Shown here: in pieces, positions 1-5,377 of the stretch
Layout: the number at the start of each line of letters is the position of its first letter
Numbering within the stretch: the first letter of the stretch is position 1
Origin: Gemmatimonadota bacterium
GTDB lineage: Bacteria > Gemmatimonadota > Gemmatimonadetes > Longimicrobiales > Gaopeijiaceae
Length of the DNA stretch: 5,377 nucleotides
NCBI GenBank assembly: GCA_018678395.1
Contig: JAHHMJ010000683.1
Location: 1-5,377, forward strand
Reading direction: 5' to 3'
The notes under the pieces: model-generated
The model's database searches: none
Told to the model about the DNA's origin: nothing
The model's input: only the letters and a program-made list of their open reading frames with translations
Program-made: the position numbers and the translations under genes

Positions 1-1903
1 TGGCGCCCGCCTTGATCGTCACCTTCGCCCCCGCGTCCACCTCGACGTTCACCCCGCCTTTGATCGTGTAGTTCGCTCCTGCCGAAAGCTCGGCGTTGCC
101 ACCGGCCCCCATCGTCTGGTTTCCGCCCACCGAGAGGTCGTCGTTGGCGCCGATGGAAATGCTGCGGCTTCCGCCGACAGCCGCGGACTCGTTCCCGCTC
201 ACGGTGGTGTCGGCGTTCGCTCCGATGGTCGTCTGCTGATTGGCTCCCACGGTCACCGTGCGGTTGCCGCCCACCGTGGTGGACTGGTCGGCTCCGACGT
301 CGATCGACTGGTTCGATCCGACGCTCTCGGTGTCGTCCACGGCCACCGAGGTCGTGCGGTTGTTGTTGATCGTGTTGGTCTGGTCGTTCTGGACCGTGGT
401 GACCTGGTCGTACTGGGCGTGGATGTTCATCATCTCACTGCCCTTGGTGTCCGTCATGGTGATCTCGTTCGACCCACCGCCCCCGGGGGAGCTGTGGGAC
501 TTCATCCCCATCTGGATCCCGGAGCCCGGTAGACCGAATGGAGGCGTCTGCACCGCATTGTAGACGCTGCCCAGGACCAGGGGGCGGTCGGGATCCCCCT
601 CCTCGAACGCCACCACTACCTCGTTGCCGATGCGAGGAATCGAGATGGAGCCGTAGCCCTTGCCGGCCCAGGGAGTCGCCACCCGGATCCAGCAGGAGCT
701 GTTCTCGTCCTTCTGCCCCTCCCGGTCCCAGTGGAACTGGACCTTGATCCGCCCGTGGCTGTCGGTCCAGATCTCCTCGCCCGCCTTGCCGACCACCTCG
801 GCCGTTTGAAGCCCCTGGATGGTGGGCCTCACCGCCGTCTGCGTGGGCCGATAGGGCACCCGTGACGGCATGGCCACGAAGCTCACGTCGTACTCGGTGG
901 TGGGCGTGTCCCGCCCCCGGTAGTCCGGGGTTCGTCCCGCCTGACTGACCTGGAGGAGCGCGTACTCCTCGTTCATGTCCTCCCGGTAGTGCTCCCGGAG
1001 CTCGAAGGTGCGTCCGGCCTCGAAGTGGCGGCAGTTGGCGCGGCCCAGGACCACCTCCCGCCGGGCCTCATGCTCCTCGAGCCGCAGCCGGGAGTAGCGA
1101 TCACCCAGGTCCTGCGTCGTGTAGTGCCGCGGATGGTAGTCGTAGAACTCCTCGGGCTCGGCGCCGTCGAGCTGGCTGAGCAGGCTCATCTGGGGCTGGA
1201 GCCAGTCGTAGTCATTCAGCACCACGCGACCCAGGCGCGCAGAGCGCTCGCGCTCCAACGACGTGATGCCGTCGGCCGCCCCCATGTTCTGGCCCCGCCA
1301 CATCCACATCTCGGGGTGGCCCAGCACCGGGTGGAACGCCGAGTTGTCGTCGGCCAGCACGAGGACGTGGCGGTCCTCCGAGTGCTCGAAGAAGGTGAAG
1401 ATCCCCTCTTCCTCCAGCAGACGCGAGACGAAGTTCAGGTGGTTCTCCCGGTACTGCACGCAGTACTCCCGGGGGGTGTAGCTACGGGTGCAGCGGTCTT
1501 CGAAGTCGGGGAAGCCCAGGTCCTCGAAGACCGTGGCCACGATCTCGCGCACGGTCTTGTTCTGGTGGATCCGACATTCGTGGGAGAGGGAGAGGAACCA
1601 CGTCCACGGCACGACCTCGGCGCGATAGGCCGTCAGTTCCTCGGACTGCCCGAGCTGTGCGAAGCTGCGCACCATCCCGTGCACGTACCGCGTGCCCCCT
1701 TCCGGGAGGTCGATGTCGAGGCGCATCGTCGTTCGCAGCAGGTCCGCGGCGACGATCTCGGGCTCGAGGGACAGCATGTCGATCCGGTAGCTGAAAGGCC
1801 GTGAGACCGCCTCGGTTCCTGCGAACGAATCCAGCAGCAGGACGTCGGTGCCGAGGATGGTCTCGACGCGGAGGGAGCGCTCGGCTTGGGTGAACTCGGA
1901 CAT
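1..1903 (-). CDS. vgrG: Type VI secretion tip protein VgrG (C-terminus beyond window)
   Basis: VgrG trimers form the spike at the tip of the type VI secretion tube, puncture target membranes and carry effectors or PAAR proteins. The frame is open for 634 residues with no stop before the window edge. Residues 1 to about 340 are the gp27-like base: the start MSEFTQAERSLR, the early TRYVHGMVRSFAQ, and NHLNFVSRLLEEEGIFTFFEH near 150-170 are typical of the family. The gp5-like OB fold spans about 358-450, with DSHGRIKVQFHWDREG, SCWIRVATPWAG and PRIGNEVVVAFEEGDPDRP. The conserved NEITMTDTKGSE begins at residue 479, and beta-helix octads start at residue 528. ATG at 1903 is chosen because homology begins there and no in-frame start was found just upstream, although the preceding bases hold no clear Shine-Dalgarno. 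No other secretion gene is visible. The family call is near certain. Whether an effector domain follows cannot be seen, and a VgrG-like spike of an extracellular contractile system is the alternative. Confidence 0.95.
   Translation of the reverse strand, partial: MSEFTQAERSLRVETILGTDVLLLDSFAGTEAVSRPFSYRIDMLSLEPEIVAADLLRTTMRLDIDLPEGGTRYVHGMVRSFAQLGQSEELTAYRAEVVPWTWFLSLSHECRIHQNKTVREIVATVFEDLGFPDFEDRCTRSYTPREYCVQYRENHLNFVSRLLEEEGIFTFFEHSEDRHVLVLADDNSAFHPVLGHPEMWMWRGQNMGAADGITSLERERSARLGRVVLNDYDWLQPQMSLLSQLDGAEPEEFYDYHPRHYTTQDLGDRYSRLRLEEHEARREVVLGRANCRHFEAGRTFELREHYREDMNEEYALLQVSQAGRTPDYRGRDTPTTEYDVSFVAMPSRVPYRPTQTAVRPTIQGLQTAEVVGKAGEEIWTDSHGRIKVQFHWDREGQKDENSSCWIRVATPWAGKGYGSISIPRIGNEVVVAFEEGDPDRPLVLGSVYNAVQTPPFGLPGSGIQMGMKSHSSPGGGGSNEITMTDTKGSEMMNIHAQYDQVTTVQNDQTNTINNNRTTSVAVDDTESVGSNQSIDVGADQSTTVGGNRTVTVGANQQTTIGANADTTVSGNESAAVGGSRSISIGANDDLSVGGNQTMGAGGNAELSAGANYTIKGGVNVEVDAGAKVTIKAGA
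2..322 (-). repeat. Octapeptide (24-bp) repeats coding the VgrG beta-helix
   Basis: Within vgrG, residues 528-631 split into thirteen consecutive octads, for example VGSNQSID, VGADQSTT, VGGNRTVT, VGANQQTT and IGANADTT. The rough pattern is (V/I/A)-G-(G/A/S)-(N/D)-x-(S/T)-x-(T/S). At DNA level this is a diverged 24-base period. The spacing and V-G-x-N pattern match the intertwined triple-stranded beta-helix (needle) of VgrG and phage gp5. The last units drift to GGVNVEVD and AGAKVTIK, often seen near the end of the needle, so the stop may be close to the window edge unless an extension follows. Confidence 0.85.
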
Positions 1904-2004
1904 GGAGGCAGAGAGGCTGGTAGGGACCCGTCGAACACGGACGACGACGCCGGCCGAACCTCCAGTCTGGGCCGGGCCCGACTCGGCGTGCAAGGATGTG
2001 GGGA

Positions 2005-2022
2005 CCCGGTCGCCGGACCGGG
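2005..2022 (-). terminator. GC hairpin after the deacetylase gene
   Basis: A perfect 7-bp inverted repeat (CCCGGTC / GACCGGG) closes a four-base GCCG loop. On the minus strand it starts 10 bases after the TAG stop of the deacetylase gene and precedes vgrG. The bases that follow it on that strand are C-rich with no run of T, so it is not a canonical intrinsic terminator. It may act as a weak or factor-assisted terminator, or as a 3' stabilising hairpin. Confidence 0.45.
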
Positions 2023-2032
2023 CTTGCTGCCC

Positions 2033-3073
2033 CTACCCCCGCACCAGCTCCTCCACGTGGGCGCAGGTCGCCGAAGCCAGCCCCTCGGGGGTGTATCCGC
2101 CCTCCAGCATGGAGACGATGCGACCCCCGCCGGACACGTGGGCGATCTCGAGCATGATGCGCGTCAGCTCGCGGAACCCCTCGTCGGTCACCTCGAAGCC
2201 GCCCAACCGGTCGCCGTGCCTCGCGTCGAATCCTGCCGAGATGAGGATGAGGTCGGGGGCGAAGTCCAGCGCCGCCGGGAGTAGATCATTCCGGAAGGCG
2301 CCGACGACCTCCGCGTCTCCGGCCCCTTCCGCGAAGGGGCGATTCATCGTGAGGCCCGAGCCCGGCCCCTCGCCGGTTTCCTCGAGCGCCCCCGTGCCCG
2401 GGTAGAACGGAGACTGGTGCGTGCTCATGTAGAACACGCTCCCGTCGGCGTAGAAGATGTCCTGTGTGCCGTTCCCGTGGTGGACGTCCCAGTCGACGAT
2501 CAGGACCCGCTCGACCCCATGGGTCACCTGAGCGTACCGGGCAGCCACCGCGACGGCGTTGAACACGCAGAAACCCATGCCTCGATCGGGCGTGGCGTGG
2601 TGACCGGGTGGGCGCACGGCGCAGAACGCGTTCTTCGCTCGCCCGTCCATGACGGCGTCGACCGCTTCGAGGACCGCGCCACACGCGTGGGTCGACACCC
2701 GATAGCTCTCTGCGGAGACGTTGGTGTCTCCGGTGGAGAGCCGCCTCGCTCCTCCCTCGATCTCGGTGCGGGCCAGAGCGACATACTCCGGATCGTGGAC
2801 GAGCTCCAGCTCCGAGGTCTCTGCGGCTCGGAGGGGGATCTGATGGAGGTCCGGGTACCACTCGGCCGCGCTCACGCGATCCATGACCGCGGTCAGGCGC
2901 GCGGGGCGTTCTGGGTGGTCTTCCCCGGTATCGTGGGTGAGGTAGAGATCGTCGTAGTGGAACGCGGTGGGGCGCGTCCTGGGAGCGCACGCCGTCAGGG
3001 ACGAGGGCAGGGCCGCCCAGGACGCGGCGGCCAGCGTGCCGCGAAGGAAGTCCCGTCGATCCAACGACCTCAT
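2033..3073 (-). CDS. Histone deacetylase superfamily zinc amidohydrolase with Tat/lipoprotein signal
   Basis: A complete 346-residue member of the arginase/deacetylase fold family, which includes HDACs, AcuC and acetylpolyamine amidohydrolases. These remove acyl groups from amino nitrogens using one zinc ion. All catalytic elements are visible: the early THDTGEDHPERPARL; RPPGHHATPDRGMGFCVFN with the general-base histidine pair H158/H159; VDWDVHHGNGTQDIFY with zinc ligands D196 and H198; ISAGFDARHGD with the third ligand D283; and MLEGGY with catalytic Y327. The N-terminus reads DRRDFLRG, a twin-arginine motif, then a short apolar stretch ending LTAC (C29), a good lipobox. The mature protein is thus probably a folded, exported lipoprotein, which is unusual because most relatives are cytoplasmic. 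ATG at 3073 is chosen because GGAGGTG lies just upstream and the Tat signal begins there. The 76 codons further upstream are low-complexity and not protein-like. Substrate unknown: acetylated polyamines, amino sugars or peptides are possible. Confidence 0.94.
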   Translation of the reverse strand: MRSLDRRDFLRGTLAAASWAALPSSLTACAPRTRPTAFHYDDLYLTHDTGEDHPERPARLTAVMDRVSAAEWYPDLHQIPLRAAETSELELVHDPEYVALARTEIEGGARRLSTGDTNVSAESYRVSTHACGAVLEAVDAVMDGRAKNAFCAVRPPGHHATPDRGMGFCVFNAVAVAARYAQVTHGVERVLIVDWDVHHGNGTQDIFYADGSVFYMSTHQSPFYPGTGALEETGEGPGSGLTMNRPFAEGAGDAEVVGAFRNDLLPAALDFAPDLILISAGFDARHGDRLGGFEVTDEGFRELTRIMLEIAHVSGGGRIVSMLEGGYTPEGLASATCAHVEELVRG

Positions 3074-3076
3074 GTC

Positions 3077-3083
3077 CACCTCC
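3077..3083 (-). promoter_or_regulatory. Shine-Dalgarno fixing the deacetylase start
   Basis: On the minus strand GGAGGTG lies here, with five bases between its GGAGG core and the ATG at 3073. It supports starting the gene at the MRSLDRRDFLRG signal sequence rather than at the longer open frame reaching 3301. Confidence 0.8.
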
Positions 3084-3272
3084 CGTGGGGCGATAAGACC
3101 CTCCCTGGGTGAGCTTGCGGGGCGGGGGACCGGTTGGCAAGACGGTTTCGTTGGGTCGAAGCAGTCTCCCGAGGGGACCGCGGTGCGTCGCCTCGGATCG
3201 GGAGCGGTGGAGAGGGGCGGTCTCGGTGCGCCCGTGCTGCCGTAAGGCGGCGGCGGAACGCATTCTTGCGGC
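3084..3272. other. Intergenic region upstream of the deacetylase gene
   Basis: This is the 5' flank of the deacetylase gene. Both strands were read for promoter-like hexamers. TTGCCA occurs on the minus strand (3135-3140), but no matching -10 box stands 16-18 bases downstream, so no promoter is called. Open frames exist on both strands, but they are proline/arginine-rich GC artefacts without ribosome-binding sites. The gene's promoter probably lies here or in the adjoining 3273-3618 stretch. Confidence 0.4.
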
Positions 3273-3504
3273 ATGATCGACTCGAACGACGACTCCGTCA
3301 TTGGAGGCGAGACCTACGCGGCGTGGAGGGTCGAACGTCTTCTCGTTTCTCCGCAACGCTCACTACGACGTCTTCGGCCCAGCCGATCTGTTCGTCACCG
3401 ATGAGGGGGGAACGTCCCGGTGGATCACGCCCTCGGCATGCGCTTCCTCCCGCTACCTGCACGGGCGCGACGTCGCACTCTTCTGCGTACAACCGATCTC
3501 GTAG
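3273..3504 (+). pseudogene. Possible frame-disrupted small gene, function unknown
   Basis: Two overlapping plus-strand frames look as if they once formed one protein of about 75 residues. The first starts with ATG at 3273 and reads MIDSNDDSVIGGETYAAWRV with G/C-biased third positions, then turns arginine-rich and stops. The second is one frame over, entered near 3332-3345. It reads NVFSFLRNAHYDVFGPADLF followed by VTDEGGTSRWITPSA and ends in LFCVQPIS and TAG at 3504, again with strongly G/C-biased third positions. A single-base insertion or a sequencing error between them would explain this. No clear Shine-Dalgarno precedes the ATG and I recognise no family. The alternative is chance open frames in GC-rich DNA. 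Confidence 0.3.
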
Positions 3505-3574
3505 GGGGACCGCGCATTCGATGCTTCGGAGTCCCGGCACTTCGGCATGGCAGATCGCGACGCCAGACTCCGAA

Positions 3575-3605
3575 GGCGGGGCCGGATTGGGTAGCCGGCC
3601 CCGCC
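3575..3605 (-). terminator. Perfect 11-bp GC hairpin after the 133-residue gene
   Basis: GGCGGGGCCGG (3575-3585) and CCGGCCCCGCC (3595-3605) are exact reverse complements around a nine-base loop. The hairpin starts 13 bases after the TGA stop of the 133-residue minus-strand gene. It also lies 70 bases past the stop of the possible plus-strand gene, so it could serve both strands. Neither side carries a T run, only TTCGGAGTCT on the minus-strand exit. Confidence 0.65.
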
Positions 3606-3618
3606 GATCGGCTGAGCT

Positions 3619-4020
3619 TCAGTCCTTGCCGAGCATCTTGCCCAGTCCCCCGAGCATGCCACCACCGCCCTGCGTCACGCCGCCCAGCATCGACATGAGG
3701 CCGCCGGCACCGCCCGCCTTCTCCTGGATGATCTGCAGCAGTGTGGGGACGATCGCAGTCAGCCCACCCTGGGCCTGGTCGGGCCCAATGCCCGCCCTTT
3801 TGGCCAGCGCCGGGACGTCGATATCGCCCATGACCTTCTGGGCGGCCGCGCCGAGGTTTGAAAGGTCGATGTCGCCGGTCGTCTTGACGGCGCCGACCAC
3901 CGACGTGGTCGCCTCGGGTACGAAGGCCTGGGCCTCATCGGCGGTGAAGCCGGCCTTGCTCACCAGACTCGACACCAGGCCAGACGCACTGTCACCCAGC
4001 AGGTTCTTCAGGAAATTCAC
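3619..4020 (-). CDS. Hypothetical helical protein with internal duplication and Gly-rich tail
   Basis: A complete protein of 133 residues that I cannot assign to a function. It has no membrane segment, signal peptide or catalytic motif. It begins MNFLKNLLGDSASGLVSSLV, an amphipathic helix. Two similar helical units follow: residues about 19-46 contain KAGFTADEAQAFVPEATTSV, and about 72-101 contain KRAGIGPDQAQGGLTAIVPT. They share AG-(F/I)-x-x-D-(E/Q)-AQ and are probably an internal duplication. The tail (103-133) is rich in Gly, Met and Leu. The style recalls small bacterial domains such as DUF2780 or DUF937/YidB, but this is a weak impression. The start is GTG at 4020, supported by an excellent GGAGGAAG upstream and by codon bias throughout. 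A strong hairpin follows the stop. The gene stands alone, more than 100 bases from either neighbour. Confidence 0.82.
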   Translation of the reverse strand: MNFLKNLLGDSASGLVSSLVSKAGFTADEAQAFVPEATTSVVGAVKTTGDIDLSNLGAAAQKVMGDIDVPALAKRAGIGPDQAQGGLTAIVPTLLQIIQEKAGGAGGLMSMLGGVTQGGGGMLGGLGKMLGKD

Positions 4021-4023
4021 GTT

Positions 4024-4031
4024 CTTCCTCC
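4024..4031 (-). promoter_or_regulatory. Shine-Dalgarno fixing a GTG start
   Basis: GGAGGAAG on the minus strand sits three bases before the GTG at 4020 (GGAGG core about six bases away). It supports GTG as the initiation codon, as there is no ATG nearby in frame. Confidence 0.8.
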
Positions 4032-4155
4032 AGGGAATGGGATCACGATCATGTCGAAGCCGCGCTGAAGTGGCGCTCCGTGGCGTGCTGTCCGGGAGAC
4101 ACCATGAAGACGCAAGAAGTCACAATCCGGGTGGCGGGACGCGAAGCAGAGTCGC

Positions 4156-4281
4156 CTACGGCGCCGGTGGGATCGGCTCGAAGTCCCAGAACCCGGCCAC
4201 TTGGTCGTGCGCGCCAAGCATCTGATCCCGAATCAGGCTGACCGGCATCCGCCCCATCCTGGCCATCCCCCTCAGCAACAT
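4156..4281 (-). CDS. Small hypothetical protein, 41 residues
   Basis: A short ORF of 41 codons plus TAG. It starts MLLRGMARMGRMPVSLIRDQ and ends VAGFWDFEPIPPAP. The evidence that it is real is threefold. A GGAGGAT ribosome-binding site lies with a six-base gap before the ATG at 4281. About 36 of 41 codons end in G or C, like the neighbouring genes. The composition is also protein-like: a basic, Met/Leu-rich N-terminal stretch that could form an amphipathic helix, then an aromatic, acidic and proline-rich tail. It lies on the same strand as its neighbours, between the transporter and the 133-residue gene. No family is recognised. It could be a degraded gene end, since in-frame codons continue upstream to a stop near 4350, including an earlier ATG at 4311 without a good ribosome-binding site. 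Confidence 0.55.
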   Translation of the reverse strand: MLLRGMARMGRMPVSLIRDQMLGAHDQVAGFWDFEPIPPAP

Positions 4282-4408
4282 GGGAATCCTCCAGGGTCGG
4301 GTCGAAGCCATCAGGCCGGTCCTCGATACTCTGGCGAGACTCTACGACGCATGGGGCAGGCCAGACGACGCGGCGCGATTCCGGGAGCGAATCGCAGCGG
4401 TCGGGTAG
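4280..4408 (+). pseudogene. Possible remnant of a TPR-protein C-terminus
   Basis: A plus-strand frame of 42 codons, from ATG at 4280 to TAG at 4408. It reads MGILQGRVEAIRPVLDTLAR followed by LYDAWGRPDDAARFRERIAA and VG. The second part matches the style of the last TPR helices in bacterial multi-TPR proteins and eukaryote-like Ser/Thr kinases, where LYxAWGxPxxAAxxR is a common ending. The frame is open a short way upstream to a TGA at 4223, but that part is antisense to the better-supported 41-residue ORF. There is no Shine-Dalgarno. If real, it is the leftover 3' end of a deleted gene. Otherwise it is a chance reading frame. Confidence 0.3.
4286..4292 (-). promoter_or_regulatory. Shine-Dalgarno of the 41-residue ORF
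   Basis: GGAGGAT on the minus strand, with its GGAGG core six bases before the ATG at 4281. It closely resembles the site of the next gene (CCTGGAGGA in both) and is the main reason for calling this short ORF and choosing its start over the ATG at 4311. Confidence 0.55.
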
Positions 4409-4416
4409 TCGACCGC
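4397..4416 (-). terminator. GC hairpin after the transporter gene
   Basis: GCGGTCG (4397-4403) and CGACCGC (4410-4416) form a perfect 7-bp stem with a six-base loop, 11 bases past the TAG of the transporter gene on the minus strand. No T run follows. Its position matches the hairpins behind the deacetylase and the 133-residue gene. Confidence 0.45.
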
Positions 4417-4427
4417 GCCCGTCGGGC

Positions 4428-5377
4428 CTACCCCTCCACCCCGGTCGCCATGGACTCGGCCCACGCCGGCAGCACCGTCGGATCGATGTCGAAAACGATG
4501 GTCCCGGCGGTGTAGACCACCGAGGCGATGACCAGGGCGCCGATCAAGTTCAGGACGATGCCCACCCTCGCCATCTCGCCGACGTTGATGCGACCGCTCC
4601 CGAAGACGATGGCGTTGGGCGGTGTGGCCACCGGCATCATGAAGGCGCACGACGCGGACAGCGTCGCCGGGATCATGAGGATGAGTGGGTTGGTCTGGGT
4701 CGCCACCGCGATCGCGGCCAGGATCGGGAGGATCATCTCGGCGGTCGCCAGGTTGCTCGTGAGCTCGGTGAGGAACGTGAGCACCAGGCACACGAGCAGG
4801 ATCATGACGAAGGTCGGCAGGCTGGCCAGGGCTTCGAACTGGTTCCCGATGATCTGAGCCAGACCGGTCTGCTGGAATCCGGCGGCCAGGGCGAACCCCC
4901 CGCCGAACAGCAGCACGATGTTCCAGGGAAGACGGGGAATTACGTCGGGTCCCATGATGCGGTGGGCGCCCCCCGTGCGGTTCCTGGTGGGGATGAAGAA
5001 CATGACGCACGCCATCGTGATCGCGACCGTGCCGTCGTCGATCATGCCCGGCTCGGGCAGGAGCCGCGACCAGCCCGGGATGGACATGAACCCGAGCTGC
5101 AGGTCGACCCTGAAGACCCACAGGATCGCGGTGGTGACGAAGACGGCCATGACCGCCTTCTCCTCGTACGAGATGCGGCCGAGGGCGGCCCGCTCCGATT
5201 TCACCACTTCGGAGTCGATGGTCACGTCGTCGGGCACTCGATAGAACACGCGCGTGATGAGGAGCCACGAGATCACCAGCATCAGGACGCCGATGGGCAG
5301 GGCCATGACCAGCCACTGTCCGAACGCGATGGATGGTGCGTCCGGGAAGAGGATCTCGAAGATCCGCACGAAGGAGA
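4428..5377 (-). CDS. DASS/SLC13-family anion:sodium symporter, C-terminal part
   Basis: Inner-membrane carrier of the divalent anion:Na+ symporter family, which moves dicarboxylates such as succinate and malate, or sulfate, usually with sodium. The frame is open to the right edge, so the N-terminal half with the first SNT motif is missing. Counting from the GTG at 5369, the last 313 residues are present, against 450-600 for full members. That GTG lacks a ribosome-binding site, and SFVRIFEILFP reads like the internal S-F-x-R segment of the family, so it is not the true start. Apolar helices lie near 17-40, 70-88, 113-127, 150-168, 185-203, 210-248 and 268-294. Diagnostic parts are LLFGGGFALAAGFQQTGL, TELTSNLATAEMILPIL (second SNT-like motif, here SNLAT) and ASCAFMMPVATPPNAIV (239-255), which fits the sodium:sulfate symporter signature. 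Substrate cannot be told from this part. A GC hairpin follows the stop. Confidence 0.93.
   Translation of the reverse strand, partial: SFVRIFEILFPDAPSIAFGQWLVMALPIGVLMLVISWLLITRVFYRVPDDVTIDSEVVKSERAALGRISYEEKAVMAVFVTTAILWVFRVDLQLGFMSIPGWSRLLPEPGMIDDGTVAITMACVMFFIPTRNRTGGAHRIMGPDVIPRLPWNIVLLFGGGFALAAGFQQTGLAQIIGNQFEALASLPTFVMILLVCLVLTFLTELTSNLATAEMILPILAAIAVATQTNPLILMIPATLSASCAFMMPVATPPNAIVFGSGRINVGEMARVGIVLNLIGALVIASVVYTAGTIVFDIDPTVLPAWAESMATGVEG

Noticed and set aside
240..563. Plus-strand ORF of 107 residues rich in Val/Thr/Trp
   Set aside because: It is the antisense of the vgrG beta-helix region; its repetitive look comes from the 24-base period on the other strand.
989..1804. Plus-strand ORF of 271 residues
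   Set aside because: Antisense to the conserved gp27-like and OB regions of vgrG, which are unmistakable; long shadows are expected in GC-rich genes.
1969..1980. GGGCCGGGCCCG inverted repeat upstream of vgrG
   Set aside because: The arms leave almost no loop, so it cannot fold into a useful hairpin; it is likely a by-product of GC content.
2417..3112. Plus-strand ORF of 231 residues opposite the deacetylase
   Set aside because: Antisense shadow of a gene with complete catalytic motifs.
3135..3140. TTGCCA (minus strand) as a -35 box for the deacetylase
   Set aside because: No acceptable -10 hexamer at 16-18 bases; a single hexamer match is expected by chance.
3074..3301. N-terminal extension of the deacetylase frame by 76 codons
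   Set aside because: Proline/arginine-rich and not protein-like, with no ribosome-binding site at its ATG, while the ATG at 3073 has GGAGGTG and starts a Tat signal.
4017..4217. Minus-strand ORF of 66 residues whose TGA overlaps the GTG of the 133-residue gene
   Set aside because: The GTGA overlap looks like translational coupling, but the frame is arginine/serine-rich, overlaps the better 41-residue ORF and has no ribosome-binding site.
5320..5369. GTG at 5369 as a true start of the transporter
   Set aside because: No Shine-Dalgarno, the frame continues upstream to the window edge, and the sequence matches an internal DASS segment; the gene is cut by the window.

Overview
The window is GC-rich DNA (by eye well above 60% G+C, with G/C-biased third codon positions). 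All confidently called genes lie on the minus strand. A VgrG-type spike protein and a twin-arginine signal with a lipobox point to a Gram-negative, high-GC bacterium. Gemmatimonadota, Acidobacteriota, Planctomycetota or a high-GC proteobacterium would all fit. The window has no rRNA or other phylogenetic marker, so the lineage is a guess.

Layout, read in the direction of transcription (right to left). (1) 5377-4428: the C-terminal part of a DASS/SLC13-type sodium-coupled anion transporter, whose start is beyond the right edge. (2) 4281-4156: a 41-residue ORF with a strong ribosome-binding site, probably a real small protein. A plus-strand 42-codon ORF (4280-4408) in the same gap reads like the C-terminal tail of a TPR protein. 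(3) 4020-3619: a 133-residue helical, glycine-tailed protein with an internal duplication and a GTG start, followed by a perfect 11-bp hairpin. (4) 3618-3074: mostly non-coding DNA, with a possible frame-disrupted small plus-strand gene at 3273-3504. (5) 3073-2033: a complete histone-deacetylase-superfamily zinc amidohydrolase carrying an apparent Tat signal and lipobox, so probably exported. (6) 1903-1: a VgrG tip protein with the complete gp27-like and gp5 OB regions, running out of the window inside a C-terminal beta-helix of octapeptide repeats.

The intact genes are separated by gaps of more than 100 bases. Three have GC-rich hairpins 10-13 bases past the stop codon, so this looks like a row of separately transcribed units rather than one operon. 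Nothing ties the genes into one pathway. The transporter and the VgrG are conventional members of large families. No CRISPR array, tRNA, rRNA, insertion sequence or clear new multi-gene system is visible. The points most worth following are the exported deacetylase, the unread end of the VgrG, the 41-residue small ORF and the two possible gene remnants.
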